This document shows, in pieces, positions 31,740-39,132 of a DNA stretch of 64,000 bases. Source of the DNA: Streptomyces sp. ASQP_92 (GTDB taxonomy: Bacteria; Actinomycetota; Actinomycetes; Streptomycetales; Streptomycetaceae); contig NZ_JAODUA010000023.1 of NCBI RefSeq assembly GCF_025399895.1, forward strand, positions 29,118 through 93,117. Reading direction: 5' to 3'. Position numbers and translations under genes: made by a program. Under the pieces are notes generated by a model. The model made no database searches, had not been told where the DNA came from, and saw nothing but the letters and a program-made list of their open reading frames with translations. Position 1 is the stretch's first letter. Every line of letters starts with the position of its first letter.

Positions 31740-32828
31740 TCAGGTGCCGCTCGGCGCCGCCGGATCCCACGGGGAAGCGGCGGCAAGGGTGCAGGGGGTA
31801 CAGCGGCCGTCGCTGCCTGGGCGGGCGCGACGCGGGGTGGGTCCTGTGCAGGTGGTGCACAGCGGCCAGTTGAGGCAGGCCGGGCAGAGGTCTTCTCCCG
31901 GTGCCGGGCCGGGGTTGCCGCAGGCGGCGCATTCGACGAGCACCCGGCGGGCGACGGCCTCAGCCGGGGATCGGCCGGCGCCGCCCGCCCCGGTCCGCTC
32001 GTAGACGGTGAGCCCGGCGGAGTGGGGCGTCGGGGTGCTCTGGGCGGCGCGGAGCCGGGCGGCGATGATCGCAGCAACCGACGTACGGACCGGGTGGGGC
32101 AGCGGACGGTCGGCGATGACGTGCTCGAGCTGCTCGGCGCTCCAGCCGTTGTCCAGAAGGGCGGTGGCGATCTGCCCCTGGTCGCGGAGCGCCGATCCGG
32201 TCAGCAGCAGGTTCGGGTGCCGCATCCCGATGGCGAGCAGCAGCCGGACGCCCGCGGTGGACTCGATCCGGTCCGGCGCCTCGGGCGCCTCGGTGGGGGC
32301 CGGGGTGTCGTCGTTTTCGCGCGCGGGCGCGGTACGGACGGACGGATGGACGGGGTTGGTGTTCTGCTTGTTGGTCTTCTTTCTCTTGGTGTTCTTTGGT
32401 GCCGGATCAGCCAGAACAGGGTTATCCAATGCTGGATTTCCCGTCATTGGCTGCGACCTGCGCGTTTGCGGCAACAGGACGGTGGAGGCCGCATCCCCCA
32501 GCAGGTCGTACAGGTGCGCGGGCATGTCGGTGATGGCATAGACGGCTTCGCCGAGCGTCCCGTCCTCGTTCCGCTCACGGTCGCGGGTCAAGTAGCCGTG
32601 CTGCTCCAGCTCCTTGAGGCCGCTGTTGACCGCGTCCCGCCCATCAGTGGCGCACCTGGCGAGCTCGGCCACGGTGACCCGCCAGCCGTCCCGGTGAGTG
32701 GAGATCAGCCCAAACAACCCCTTGGCCTTGAAGCTGATCCGCGGGTCGCGGAAGAGGGCGTTGGAGATCTGCGTGAAGCGGTCCCCGGCCATCGTGCCGC
32801 GCCGGATCCCCGCCCCGTAGCCGCTCAT
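31740..32828 (-). CDS. winged-helix protein with C-terminal zinc ribbons (possible replication/partition factor)
   Basis: A 362-residue protein from ATG 32828 with GGGAGG six bases upstream. Residues about 15-95 form a winged helix like those of plasmid and phage replication initiators: FTQISNALFRDPRISFKAKG, LFGLISTHRDGW, TVAELARCA, LEQHGYLTR. A long disordered Lys/Pro linker follows, then a helical part (ALLDNGWSAEQLEHVIADR) and a C-terminal Cys cluster (VECAACGNPG, LCPACLNWPLCTTC, RCTPC) suited to bind zinc. It is a candidate to bind the GTGGAGGGG repeats to its right. A regulator of transfer genes is the alternative. Confidence 0.65.
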   Translation of the reverse strand: MSGYGAGIRRGTMAGDRFTQISNALFRDPRISFKAKGLFGLISTHRDGWRVTVAELARCATDGRDAVNSGLKELEQHGYLTRDRERNEDGTLGEAVYAITDMPAHLYDLLGDAASTVLLPQTRRSQPMTGNPALDNPVLADPAPKNTKRKKTNKQNTNPVHPSVRTAPARENDDTPAPTEAPEAPDRIESTAGVRLLLAIGMRHPNLLLTGSALRDQGQIATALLDNGWSAEQLEHVIADRPLPHPVRTSVAAIIAARLRAAQSTPTPHSAGLTVYERTGAGGAGRSPAEAVARRVLVECAACGNPGPAPGEDLCPACLNWPLCTTCTGPTPRRARPGSDGRCTPCTLAAASPWDPAAPSGT

Positions 32829-33034
32829 CGCGAGCCTCCCGCCGACGGCACGGCAGGTCGGCGGGTGCCGGAACCCGTAGTCGGTGAGGCGGTGATGTCC
32901 GGAGCGAGCGGCGAGGCGTCGTGCGCATGTTCCATGCCTTGAGTCCACCCGCGACCTCCGACCGGAACGCCGACCGGATGCCCCCACCAGGCGTCACGAT
33001 CCGATGACGTTCGACGCCGGGCGCCATGGAGGGA
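32829..33034. other. gene-free upstream region of the winged-helix gene
   Basis: No gene is supported here. It should carry the leftward promoter of 31740-32828 and leads into the palindrome at 33035. Confidence 0.4.
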
Positions 33035-33058
33035 CCGGTGGAGGGGCCCCTCCACCGG
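33035..33058. repeat. 24-bp perfect palindrome containing the GTGGAGGGG motif
   Basis: CCGGTGGAGGGG is followed directly by its own reverse complement. The same GTGGAGGGG core recurs in an array about 1 kb to the right (34026-34123), and partial copies flank it (ATGGAGGGACC at 33026, CACCGGAGGGGCCC near 33064). Confidence 0.75.
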
Positions 33059-33229
33059 GAGTGCGCACCGGAGGGGCCCGCTGCACGGGTGACTTCCGCG
33101 CCCGTCAGCCGGGCGAGAAACATGCGCGGGTGTCGCATCCCACGGCCACGGGCCACAGCCCGAAACGATTCCCTGTCCCCTGCCTCGCAGAATCCCTCAC
33201 AGAACGGGCACCGCGATGACGAGGCCCGT

Positions 33230-33760
33230 CGCCCCCGTCCACGGGCGGACCAAGTTGGCGTGAGCATCGACTACTGCGCTACGCCTGCGTCGCGGCGCTC
33301 ACCTCCCTCCTCGATCGCCACACAGGCACGGTGGTCCTGGCCGACGGCGGCTGGGTGAGGCCGACGCAATCACTGGGGACTGTGAAGCGGGACATACGGC
33401 GGGGGCACCGTATGCCGGGATCATCGCGGCCGGCAGCGTGTACCGGATCCCTCCCGTGTGGTTGAACCAACTGTCCGTGGGGGCGGGGTTCTGGTGGTGC
33501 CGGTCGCCACGCCGTTCGACACTGCTCTGCTGCGCCTGGTGGCCGACGGAACGGCGGCGCCACGGGCGGTTCGTCGGCGCGGCGGCGTTCATGCTGCTGC
33601 GCGCAGAACGCGAAGCCGAGCCGTGGTCGACCTACGGTCTGGGGCCGGCGCCCCGACTACGGAGTGACGTTCTTTACGGACAGCGCCGAGCAGGATCTGG
33701 TTCGCCCTGACCGGCCAGCCCGGGCGGTGCGCACTCGCGGGTGATCGAAGCGCCCCGGTC
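33230..33760 (+). pseudogene. remnant of a protein-L-isoaspartate-type methyltransferase
   Basis: The plus strand holds recognisable pieces in shifting frames: ITGDCEAGHTAGAPYAGII followed by GSVYRIPPVWLNQLSVG, then VLVVPVATPFDTALLRLVAD one frame over, then HGRFVGAAAFMLLRAERE, then PDYGVTFFTDSAEQDL. In order they match the C-terminal half of PCMT-like methyltransferases, in which GDG(E)xG and RIPPxW motifs follow the SAM site. At least three frame changes and the missing SAM-binding N-terminus show it is dead. Confidence 0.7.
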
Positions 33761-34025
33761 GCCACCGGTCCATCAGTCGCGCTGCGCACCGCTGGATGCG
33801 CAGTGGACCGGCTCGGCTTCCTCGCGGCGGGTTTGCGCACTCGGTCGCTTGCTCTCCTCACCATGCGCAGGCCCCTTCAGCTCAACGGCCTGGCCGGAAC
33901 CCGGGCGGGTGCGCATCGGCCCACGGAGCGAGAAACGCGCACCGTCCATGGACTCCTCGGGCGCCGGCCGCACGGCGTCCGGGGTGGATCCCGTGGCGCG
34001 CCGGTGGCTGAACGGTCAGACCGCC
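33761..34025. other. gene-free DNA before the conjugation operon
   Basis: No coding signal is convincing. Together with the following repeats it forms the leader of the rightward transfer operon. Confidence 0.35.
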
Positions 34026-34123
34026 GTGGAGGGGACAGCGGAGGGGTGGAGGGGGCAGTGGAGGGGTCCCTCCGCTGCCCCCTCCACGGTTTTGTGGCCG
34101 CTTCGTAATCGTGGAGGGGGCAG
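34026..34123. repeat. GTGGAGGGG repeat array (iteron- or operator-like)
   Basis: Direct copies GTGGAGGGG at 34026, 34046, 34058 and 34111 plus GCGGAGGGG at 34038. The 13-base form GTGGAGGGGGCAG occurs at 34046 and 34111, with an inverted copy CTGCCCCCTCCAC at 34075-34087; CAGCGGAGGG (34036) pairs with CCCTCCGCTG (34068). The array ends 76 bases before the first transfer gene. It could be a replication or transfer origin, a partition site or an operator. Confidence 0.7.
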
Positions 34124-34198
34124 ATCGGTCGGCGAATCGGTCGGCGGTGGCGGGTTTCGTCCAGGTAGCAACACACCGCTTCTACCTGGGAGTTCCAC

Positions 34199-35131
34199 AT
34201 GTCTCCTGCGACACAGGCCTCGGGCGGCCAAGAGCCGCCGATGGCTGCGGGGGTAGCCCTGGCCCGGATGCACCGCCAGGTCCGGCTCGGGCGCTGGGGG
34301 GTGTGGGTCGCGCTCGCGTGCGGCCCTCTCGCCCTCGCAGCGGCGGCCCTGCCGTCGCCCGCCGCACCGGCAGCGGCCGCACCGGCGCCGTCGAGCAGCA
34401 CGGTGCGCACACCGGCGGCCGCCAATCCGTCGGGGTATGCCGAGCTGTACCTGGCGGCCTGGCTGCGCAGCGCCAGCAACGACGAGACCAGTGCGCAGGC
34501 ACGCCTCGCCCAGGCCCTGGCGCCGTCGGTTCCGCTGCCGCGACCGGAGGGTGCGCAACCGGTGCTCGAGCGCGCAGTGGCGGTGCGCAGTGCGCAGCGC
34601 GAGGGCGGGCAGTGGTCGGTGACGGTGGCTGCGCAGTACGCCGACTTCTCGGTGCGCTACTTCGCGGTGCCCATCGTGGCCGGCGCAGACGGGGGCTCGT
34701 TCGCAGTCACCGGGGCGCCCGGTCAGGTAGCCGGCCCCACGACGGCGAAGACCCCGGAGTCGGCATACGGGGTGAGCCTGCCGACCAAGGGGGTGCTCGC
34801 CGCCACCGTCGCCGATTTCCTGCGCGCCTATCTCACCGGGCTCGGTCAGGTGGACCGCTATCTGGCCCCGGGGGTACAGCTCGCGGCGCTGTCGGGTACG
34901 TCGTACACCGATCTCCAGGTCGATGAGGCCGCCGCGGTCGAGGAGGCGGCATCCGCCGAGACGGTCCCGGCGGACGGCACGAGGGTGCGGGTGCGGGTGC
35001 AGATCACGGCCCGCGACAAGGCGGGGGCGTGGCCGCTGGCCTACGAGCTGACGCTCACCGCTCGGGCCGGCCGCTGGGAAGTGTCCACGTTCGCCACCGC
35101 GTCGGTTGCGGGCGGGGGTGGCCGGTCGTGA
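34199..35131 (+). CDS. TcpC/VirB8-like conjugation protein
   Basis: A 310-residue protein from ATG 34199, first gene of the transfer operon. One N-terminal transmembrane helix (VWVALACGPLALAAAALP) is followed by two NTF2-like domains: one with YAELYLAAWLRSASNDETS and VTVAAQYADFSVRYFAVPI, the other with LAATVADFLRAYLTGLGQVD and VRVRVQITARDKAGAWPLAY. This tandem arrangement is that of the TcpC family, the VirB8-like assembly factor of Gram-positive conjugation machines. It probably sits in the membrane with its C-terminus outside and organises the channel. Confidence 0.8.
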   Translation: MSPATQASGGQEPPMAAGVALARMHRQVRLGRWGVWVALACGPLALAAAALPSPAAPAAAAPAPSSSTVRTPAAANPSGYAELYLAAWLRSASNDETSAQARLAQALAPSVPLPRPEGAQPVLERAVAVRSAQREGGQWSVTVAAQYADFSVRYFAVPIVAGADGGSFAVTGAPGQVAGPTTAKTPESAYGVSLPTKGVLAATVADFLRAYLTGLGQVDRYLAPGVQLAALSGTSYTDLQVDEAAAVEEAASAETVPADGTRVRVRVQITARDKAGAWPLAYELTLTARAGRWEVSTFATASVAGGGGRS

Positions 35132-35460
35132 ACACCGTGCACTCGGTGGTGCTGGCCGGGAAGTTGGACGATCTCGGCAACTCGTGGATCGACATGTTCA
35201 CCAACTGGGGCACCCGTGGGCTGAAGGCCGCCCTGATCGTGATCGTCGTCGTCTACATGGTGCAGCGGTTCTCCATCAAAGCCGGCATCGGGGCGCTGCT
35301 GCTGATGGCAATCGCACTGGGAATCTACTCATCCCGCGACGACCTCGCGGCGATCTTCACCGATCAGATCAAGAACCCCACCAAGAAGTCGGCCCCCGCC
35401 CTGGTGGTGCCGGTGCATCCGCTCGACGCGAAGTTTCGGCGGACGGGGGATGAGCTGTGA
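35128..35460 (+). CDS. small two-helix membrane protein of the transfer operon
   Basis: A 110-residue protein from GTG 35128, overlapping the TcpC-like stop (GTGA). After a short amphipathic start with NSWIDMFTNWGTRGLK come two transmembrane helices (AALIVIVVVYMVQRF and IGALLLMAIALGIYSS) and a soluble tail. The size and position suit a VirB2/TrbC-like subunit or an accessory channel protein, but homology is not visible. Confidence 0.65.
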   Translation: MNTVHSVVLAGKLDDLGNSWIDMFTNWGTRGLKAALIVIVVVYMVQRFSIKAGIGALLLMAIALGIYSSRDDLAAIFTDQIKNPTKKSAPALVVPVHPLDAKFRRTGDEL

Positions 35461-36071
35461 GTACACACAGCGCTGCGCCCCGCATCGGGCGCTTCTACAC
35501 CACAGCCCGCCGCCACCCGTGGGTCCTGGGCAAGGTCGCCGACTTCAAGATTCCACTCGGCCCGTACACGCCCGCGCAGATCGCGGTCGCGGCCGTCGGC
35601 GGGCTGCTGCTGATCGAGACGGTGACGTGGTGGAGCTGGCTTGGCCCGCTCCCCCTCGCCGCGTGGGTGGTGGCGATCTGGGCGGTGCGCCGCCCCAAGT
35701 TCGCCGGACGCGCCCCGCTCCCGGCGGCAGTCGGCTGGCTGACGCTGGTGGCGCAGCCCGCCGCCGGACGGATCGGCGGCCGCACCGCCCGCGACCGCGC
35801 ACCGCGCCTTCTGCGGGGCGGCTTCCCCATCGAGGACCTGGAACTGGACGACGTGGCCGTTGCCCCTACCGGCCGGGCGGGCAGCGCCCCCGAGCGCACC
35901 GACAGGGCTCTTCGGCGGGTGCGCCGACTGCGGACACCGACAACACCACGCGTGCGGCGGCCGCGGGCCGCTGCCCGCCCGGCGCCGGTGACGCGGGTGC
36001 AGGTGGCCTCCCCCGCGCAGCGTCTGCTCGCCCAGGCCGCTGCCCGCCAGAATGAGGGGGTGCGGTCGTGA
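35457..36071 (+). CDS. TcpE-like conjugation membrane protein
   Basis: A 204-residue protein from GTG 35457, again overlapping the preceding stop. The N-terminal 95 residues fit TcpE: FYTTARRHPWVLGKVADFKI, then PLGPYTPAQIAVAAVGGLLL and GPLPLAAWVVAIWAVRRPKF, two transmembrane stretches. TcpE proteins are essential small membrane components in Gram-positive conjugation and correspond loosely to VirB3. The C-terminal 100 residues are an Arg/Ala-rich extension not typical of the family. Confidence 0.7.
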   Translation: MSTHSAAPRIGRFYTTARRHPWVLGKVADFKIPLGPYTPAQIAVAAVGGLLLIETVTWWSWLGPLPLAAWVVAIWAVRRPKFAGRAPLPAAVGWLTLVAQPAAGRIGGRTARDRAPRLLRGGFPIEDLELDDVAVAPTGRAGSAPERTDRALRRVRRLRTPTTPRVRRPRAAARPAPVTRVQVASPAQRLLAQAAARQNEGVRS

Positions 36072-38770
36072 GGGTGCCGATCCGTCATCTCGCCGGACAT
36101 CTGCTGTGGTCGGCCCAGGGCGGGGTGTGGGCCATCTACCGCCTCCACTGCGGACCCGACGCACAAGGAGCGGGCACCGAGACGGTGCAGGGCACCTACC
36201 TGCCCGCCCAAGTCCGTGAGGAACTGCTGTCCAAGGCGACCCACTTGGTGCGCTCCTTGTCCGGGACGCCCCGGCTGTACGGGCTGTGCGCTCAGGTCGA
36301 TCCGGGCGAAGTCGCGCTGCGGATGCTCGACGGGGTCGACCCGCAGGCCGGCAGTGCCGCCCGGCACGTGGGCCAGCACCCCTGGGCCGAGACCGCCGAG
36401 GCGGCGCTCACCCTCCTGGAGGGCCAGGAGATGCACCGCCGCACGCTGTGGCTGGCCGTGCCGCTGAACACCGAGAACAGGGCGCTCACCTGGGCGGTCG
36501 GCGTCGGGGCTGTGTGGGCCGACCTCTCGAGCCAGCTCGGGCTGGCCCCGGCCCCGGTCACCCGCCGCGAAGTGACCGCCTGCCGGCGCCAGGCCGAGCA
36601 GATCGAGGCGCAGTTGTCGGGCGCGGTCTCCTTCCGCCCGGCGCGCCCGGCGGAGGTCGTGTGGATGGTGCAGCACGCGCTGCGCCGGGGGCTGGCGGAG
36701 CCTTTGCTGGCCGAGGCCGAGTCCAGCGCCCTGTACGGCGGGCGCCTGAAGGGCGGGGAGTTGCGCTCGCCGAGCTACGCCGACCTCGGCCAGATCCGTC
36801 TGCTCGAAGGCGGGATCACCCCCGCCGAGGGCGACGTCGAAGGGGATGCCGCGGACGGCGAGGAAGACGACGTCGCTTCCACTACGGGCCGGGCGGCCCG
36901 CGGACCGTGGTGGCGCCGGGGTACCTCCTCACCGCTGCGACGGCGCTGGCTGCAGGTCGAGACGGAGGACGGCTGCGGCTATCAGGCCCACCTCGCGCTG
37001 GCCGAGTGCCCCCCGGCTGTCGGCGCTGATGCGGCCGATCTCTTCGCGCAGCTGGAGGGGCTGGCGTTTCCCGTCGACTACTGCATCGACCTCGCCCTGG
37101 TGCCGGCCGAGAAGGCCAAGGCGCAGGTGCAGCGCAAGAAGAACGAACTCGTCGACCAGGCTGACCAGTACGACGCGCGCCCCACCGGCATGCCCTCCAC
37201 CCTGCTGGACGCCGCCCGCGATCTCGGTGAACTGGATGCCCGGCTGTCGCGGACGTCGATCGAGGTCGAGGTCCAGTCGGTCACCGTGCTGAGCGTGTGG
37301 GCCGCCCGAGCGGCCGACTGCGACGCCCGCTCCCGGGCGCTTTCGGCGCTGCTGGCCGGGGCGGACTACCGGGCGGTGCGCCCGGCCGGACTCCAAGAAG
37401 CCCTCTTTACCCTCGGCCTGCCCGGAACCGTACGCCCGCCCACGCTGCGCGAATTCGTCCAGCACCAGGTCTCCGAGGACTGGGCGATGAACGGCGCCCT
37501 CACGCTCACTGAGGCCGGTGACCCCAACGGGATGCTGCTCGGCTTCGACCAGGACACCGGGACCACCCGGCCGGTGCTGCTGAACATCGCGGATGCCCCC
37601 AAGACGGATGCCTCAGCCTCCTTCGCCGTCAGCGGGGATCCCGGCGGCGGCAAGAGCGCGCTTCTGAAGCTGCTCACCCAGTCCGCCGTAGACCGTGGCG
37701 GGCGGGCGATCTGCATCGACCGCACCCCGCTGCGCGAGTGGGCGACCTTCGCCCGCTCTGCGGCCCCGGACCGCTGCCAGATCATCGACGCAGCCGCGGC
37801 CGGAGTCTCCATCGACCCGCTGCGTATGTTTCCCGGCACCGCACAGGGCGCGCACTACGCACTGAGCTACCTCACTCTCCAGCTCGGCATCGGCCCGATG
37901 ACCGCAGCCGGAGGCGTGCTGCACCGGGCGGTTGAGCAGGCCGCTCAGAGCGCCGCCCCGTCCATGCACCAGGTGATGGACCACCTGAAGACGATGGCGA
38001 GCGGGGGTGACGGCGCCCGCACGGAGGCGGCCGCCACCTTGGTCGACCTGATGCGCATCGTCGATTCCAACCCGCTCGCGCAGATGGTGTTCGACCCCAG
38101 CCTCCCGCCGGTCCGCCTCAAGCAGGACCTGGACTCGGACCTCATCGTGATCACCACCGCCGGGCTCACCCTGCCGCCGCGGGAGGCGCTCGCCCACCCC
38201 GAAGTACTGCGCCAGCAGCCCCTGGAAGCGTTGATCGGCCGCGCGGTGCTGTATCTGGTCGCGGCACTGGCCCGCCAGACCGCGTTCGCCGACCCGAGCC
38301 GGTTCTGCGCGATTACGGCAGACGAGCTGTGGTGGCTGACCAACTCAGCCGAGGGCACCGCGCTGATCAGCGAGATCCTCCACGACGGCCGCAAGCACAA
38401 CGCCGGGCTGTTCGCCGGCGCCCAGGACGAGAACGAACTCGGCCCCGACCGTGGCCTGTTCGCCTACCGCGCGCTCTCCCGCACCCAGGATCACAAGATC
38501 GCCCGCCGCGGCCTGGAGTTCATCGGTCTCGACCCCGCCGATCCCGAGCTGATGCGGATCGTCACCACCGATCTGTCACCCCTGCGCAACCAGAGCAGGA
38601 AGGGCGAGATGCTCCTGACCGCACCGCGCGGCAACACCTGCCGCGTCAAGGTCTCCATCCCCCGCCTGCACCGCATCCAGGCCGGCATCACCACAACCCC
38701 CGGCCACCACACCGCGCCCGCCGCCGCGGACCTCCCCTCGGCCGATACGGCAAGGGAGCAGGTGCAATGA
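36068..38770 (+). CDS. VirB4/TraE-like conjugation ATPase
   Basis: A 900-residue protein from GTG 36068. The N-terminal 450 residues are the adaptor part; the C-terminal ATPase has Walker A FAVSGDPGGGKSALLKLL (about residue 520) and Walker B RFCAITADELWWL (about 748) followed by DGRKHNAGLFAGAQDENELG, the family's Gln-containing sensor region. VirB4-type ATPases energise assembly of the secretion channel and are the most conserved component. A Glu/Asp-rich loop (around residues 255-275) and a following RRGTSSPLRRRW stretch are insertions. Confidence 0.85.
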   Translation: MRVPIRHLAGHLLWSAQGGVWAIYRLHCGPDAQGAGTETVQGTYLPAQVREELLSKATHLVRSLSGTPRLYGLCAQVDPGEVALRMLDGVDPQAGSAARHVGQHPWAETAEAALTLLEGQEMHRRTLWLAVPLNTENRALTWAVGVGAVWADLSSQLGLAPAPVTRREVTACRRQAEQIEAQLSGAVSFRPARPAEVVWMVQHALRRGLAEPLLAEAESSALYGGRLKGGELRSPSYADLGQIRLLEGGITPAEGDVEGDAADGEEDDVASTTGRAARGPWWRRGTSSPLRRRWLQVETEDGCGYQAHLALAECPPAVGADAADLFAQLEGLAFPVDYCIDLALVPAEKAKAQVQRKKNELVDQADQYDARPTGMPSTLLDAARDLGELDARLSRTSIEVEVQSVTVLSVWAARAADCDARSRALSALLAGADYRAVRPAGLQEALFTLGLPGTVRPPTLREFVQHQVSEDWAMNGALTLTEAGDPNGMLLGFDQDTGTTRPVLLNIADAPKTDASASFAVSGDPGGGKSALLKLLTQSAVDRGGRAICIDRTPLREWATFARSAAPDRCQIIDAAAAGVSIDPLRMFPGTAQGAHYALSYLTLQLGIGPMTAAGGVLHRAVEQAAQSAAPSMHQVMDHLKTMASGGDGARTEAAATLVDLMRIVDSNPLAQMVFDPSLPPVRLKQDLDSDLIVITTAGLTLPPREALAHPEVLRQQPLEALIGRAVLYLVAALARQTAFADPSRFCAITADELWWLTNSAEGTALISEILHDGRKHNAGLFAGAQDENELGPDRGLFAYRALSRTQDHKIARRGLEFIGLDPADPELMRIVTTDLSPLRNQSRKGEMLLTAPRGNTCRVKVSIPRLHRIQAGITTTPGHHTAPAAADLPSADTAREQVQ

Positions 38771-39132
38771 CCGGCAGCGATTGGAAGCGCTCGCGGCGCC
38801 GGGCTCAGGCCATCGGCACGTTCGCCGTCCTGGCGGTACTAACCGCCGTGATCGCCCTCGGCGCGACGGTCGGCGTCCCCGAGGCATGGTGGCCCCAGAT
38901 CGGGTCGGCGTTCGCCGCCGGCCCGAACCCCACCCCGCCCGCAGCGTCCGCCGGACCGTGTGCGCTCATCACCGGACCGGCCAAGGACTCCTGCACCCAC
39001 ACCCCCGCCCCCACCTCCTCTGGTGCGCAACCGGACGGAACGGGTGCGGCGGACGCCTGGCGCCTCGCGGTTCCGGCGGCCGGACTGATCCTCGTGCACA
39101 CGGTGCGCTCCAGCGGACGGCGGAGGCGCTGA
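38767..39132 (+). CDS. small membrane protein of the transfer operon
   Basis: A 121-residue protein from ATG 38767 (ATGA overlap). It has an N-terminal transmembrane helix (AIGTFAVLAVLTAVIALGAT), an exported Pro/Ala-rich middle with two cysteines (GPCALITGPAKDSC) and a weak hydrophobic C-terminal helix before RRRR. No family recognised; an accessory part of the channel by position. Confidence 0.65.
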   Translation: MTGSDWKRSRRRAQAIGTFAVLAVLTAVIALGATVGVPEAWWPQIGSAFAAGPNPTPPAASAGPCALITGPAKDSCTHTPAPTSSGAQPDGTGAADAWRLAVPAAGLILVHTVRSSGRRRR

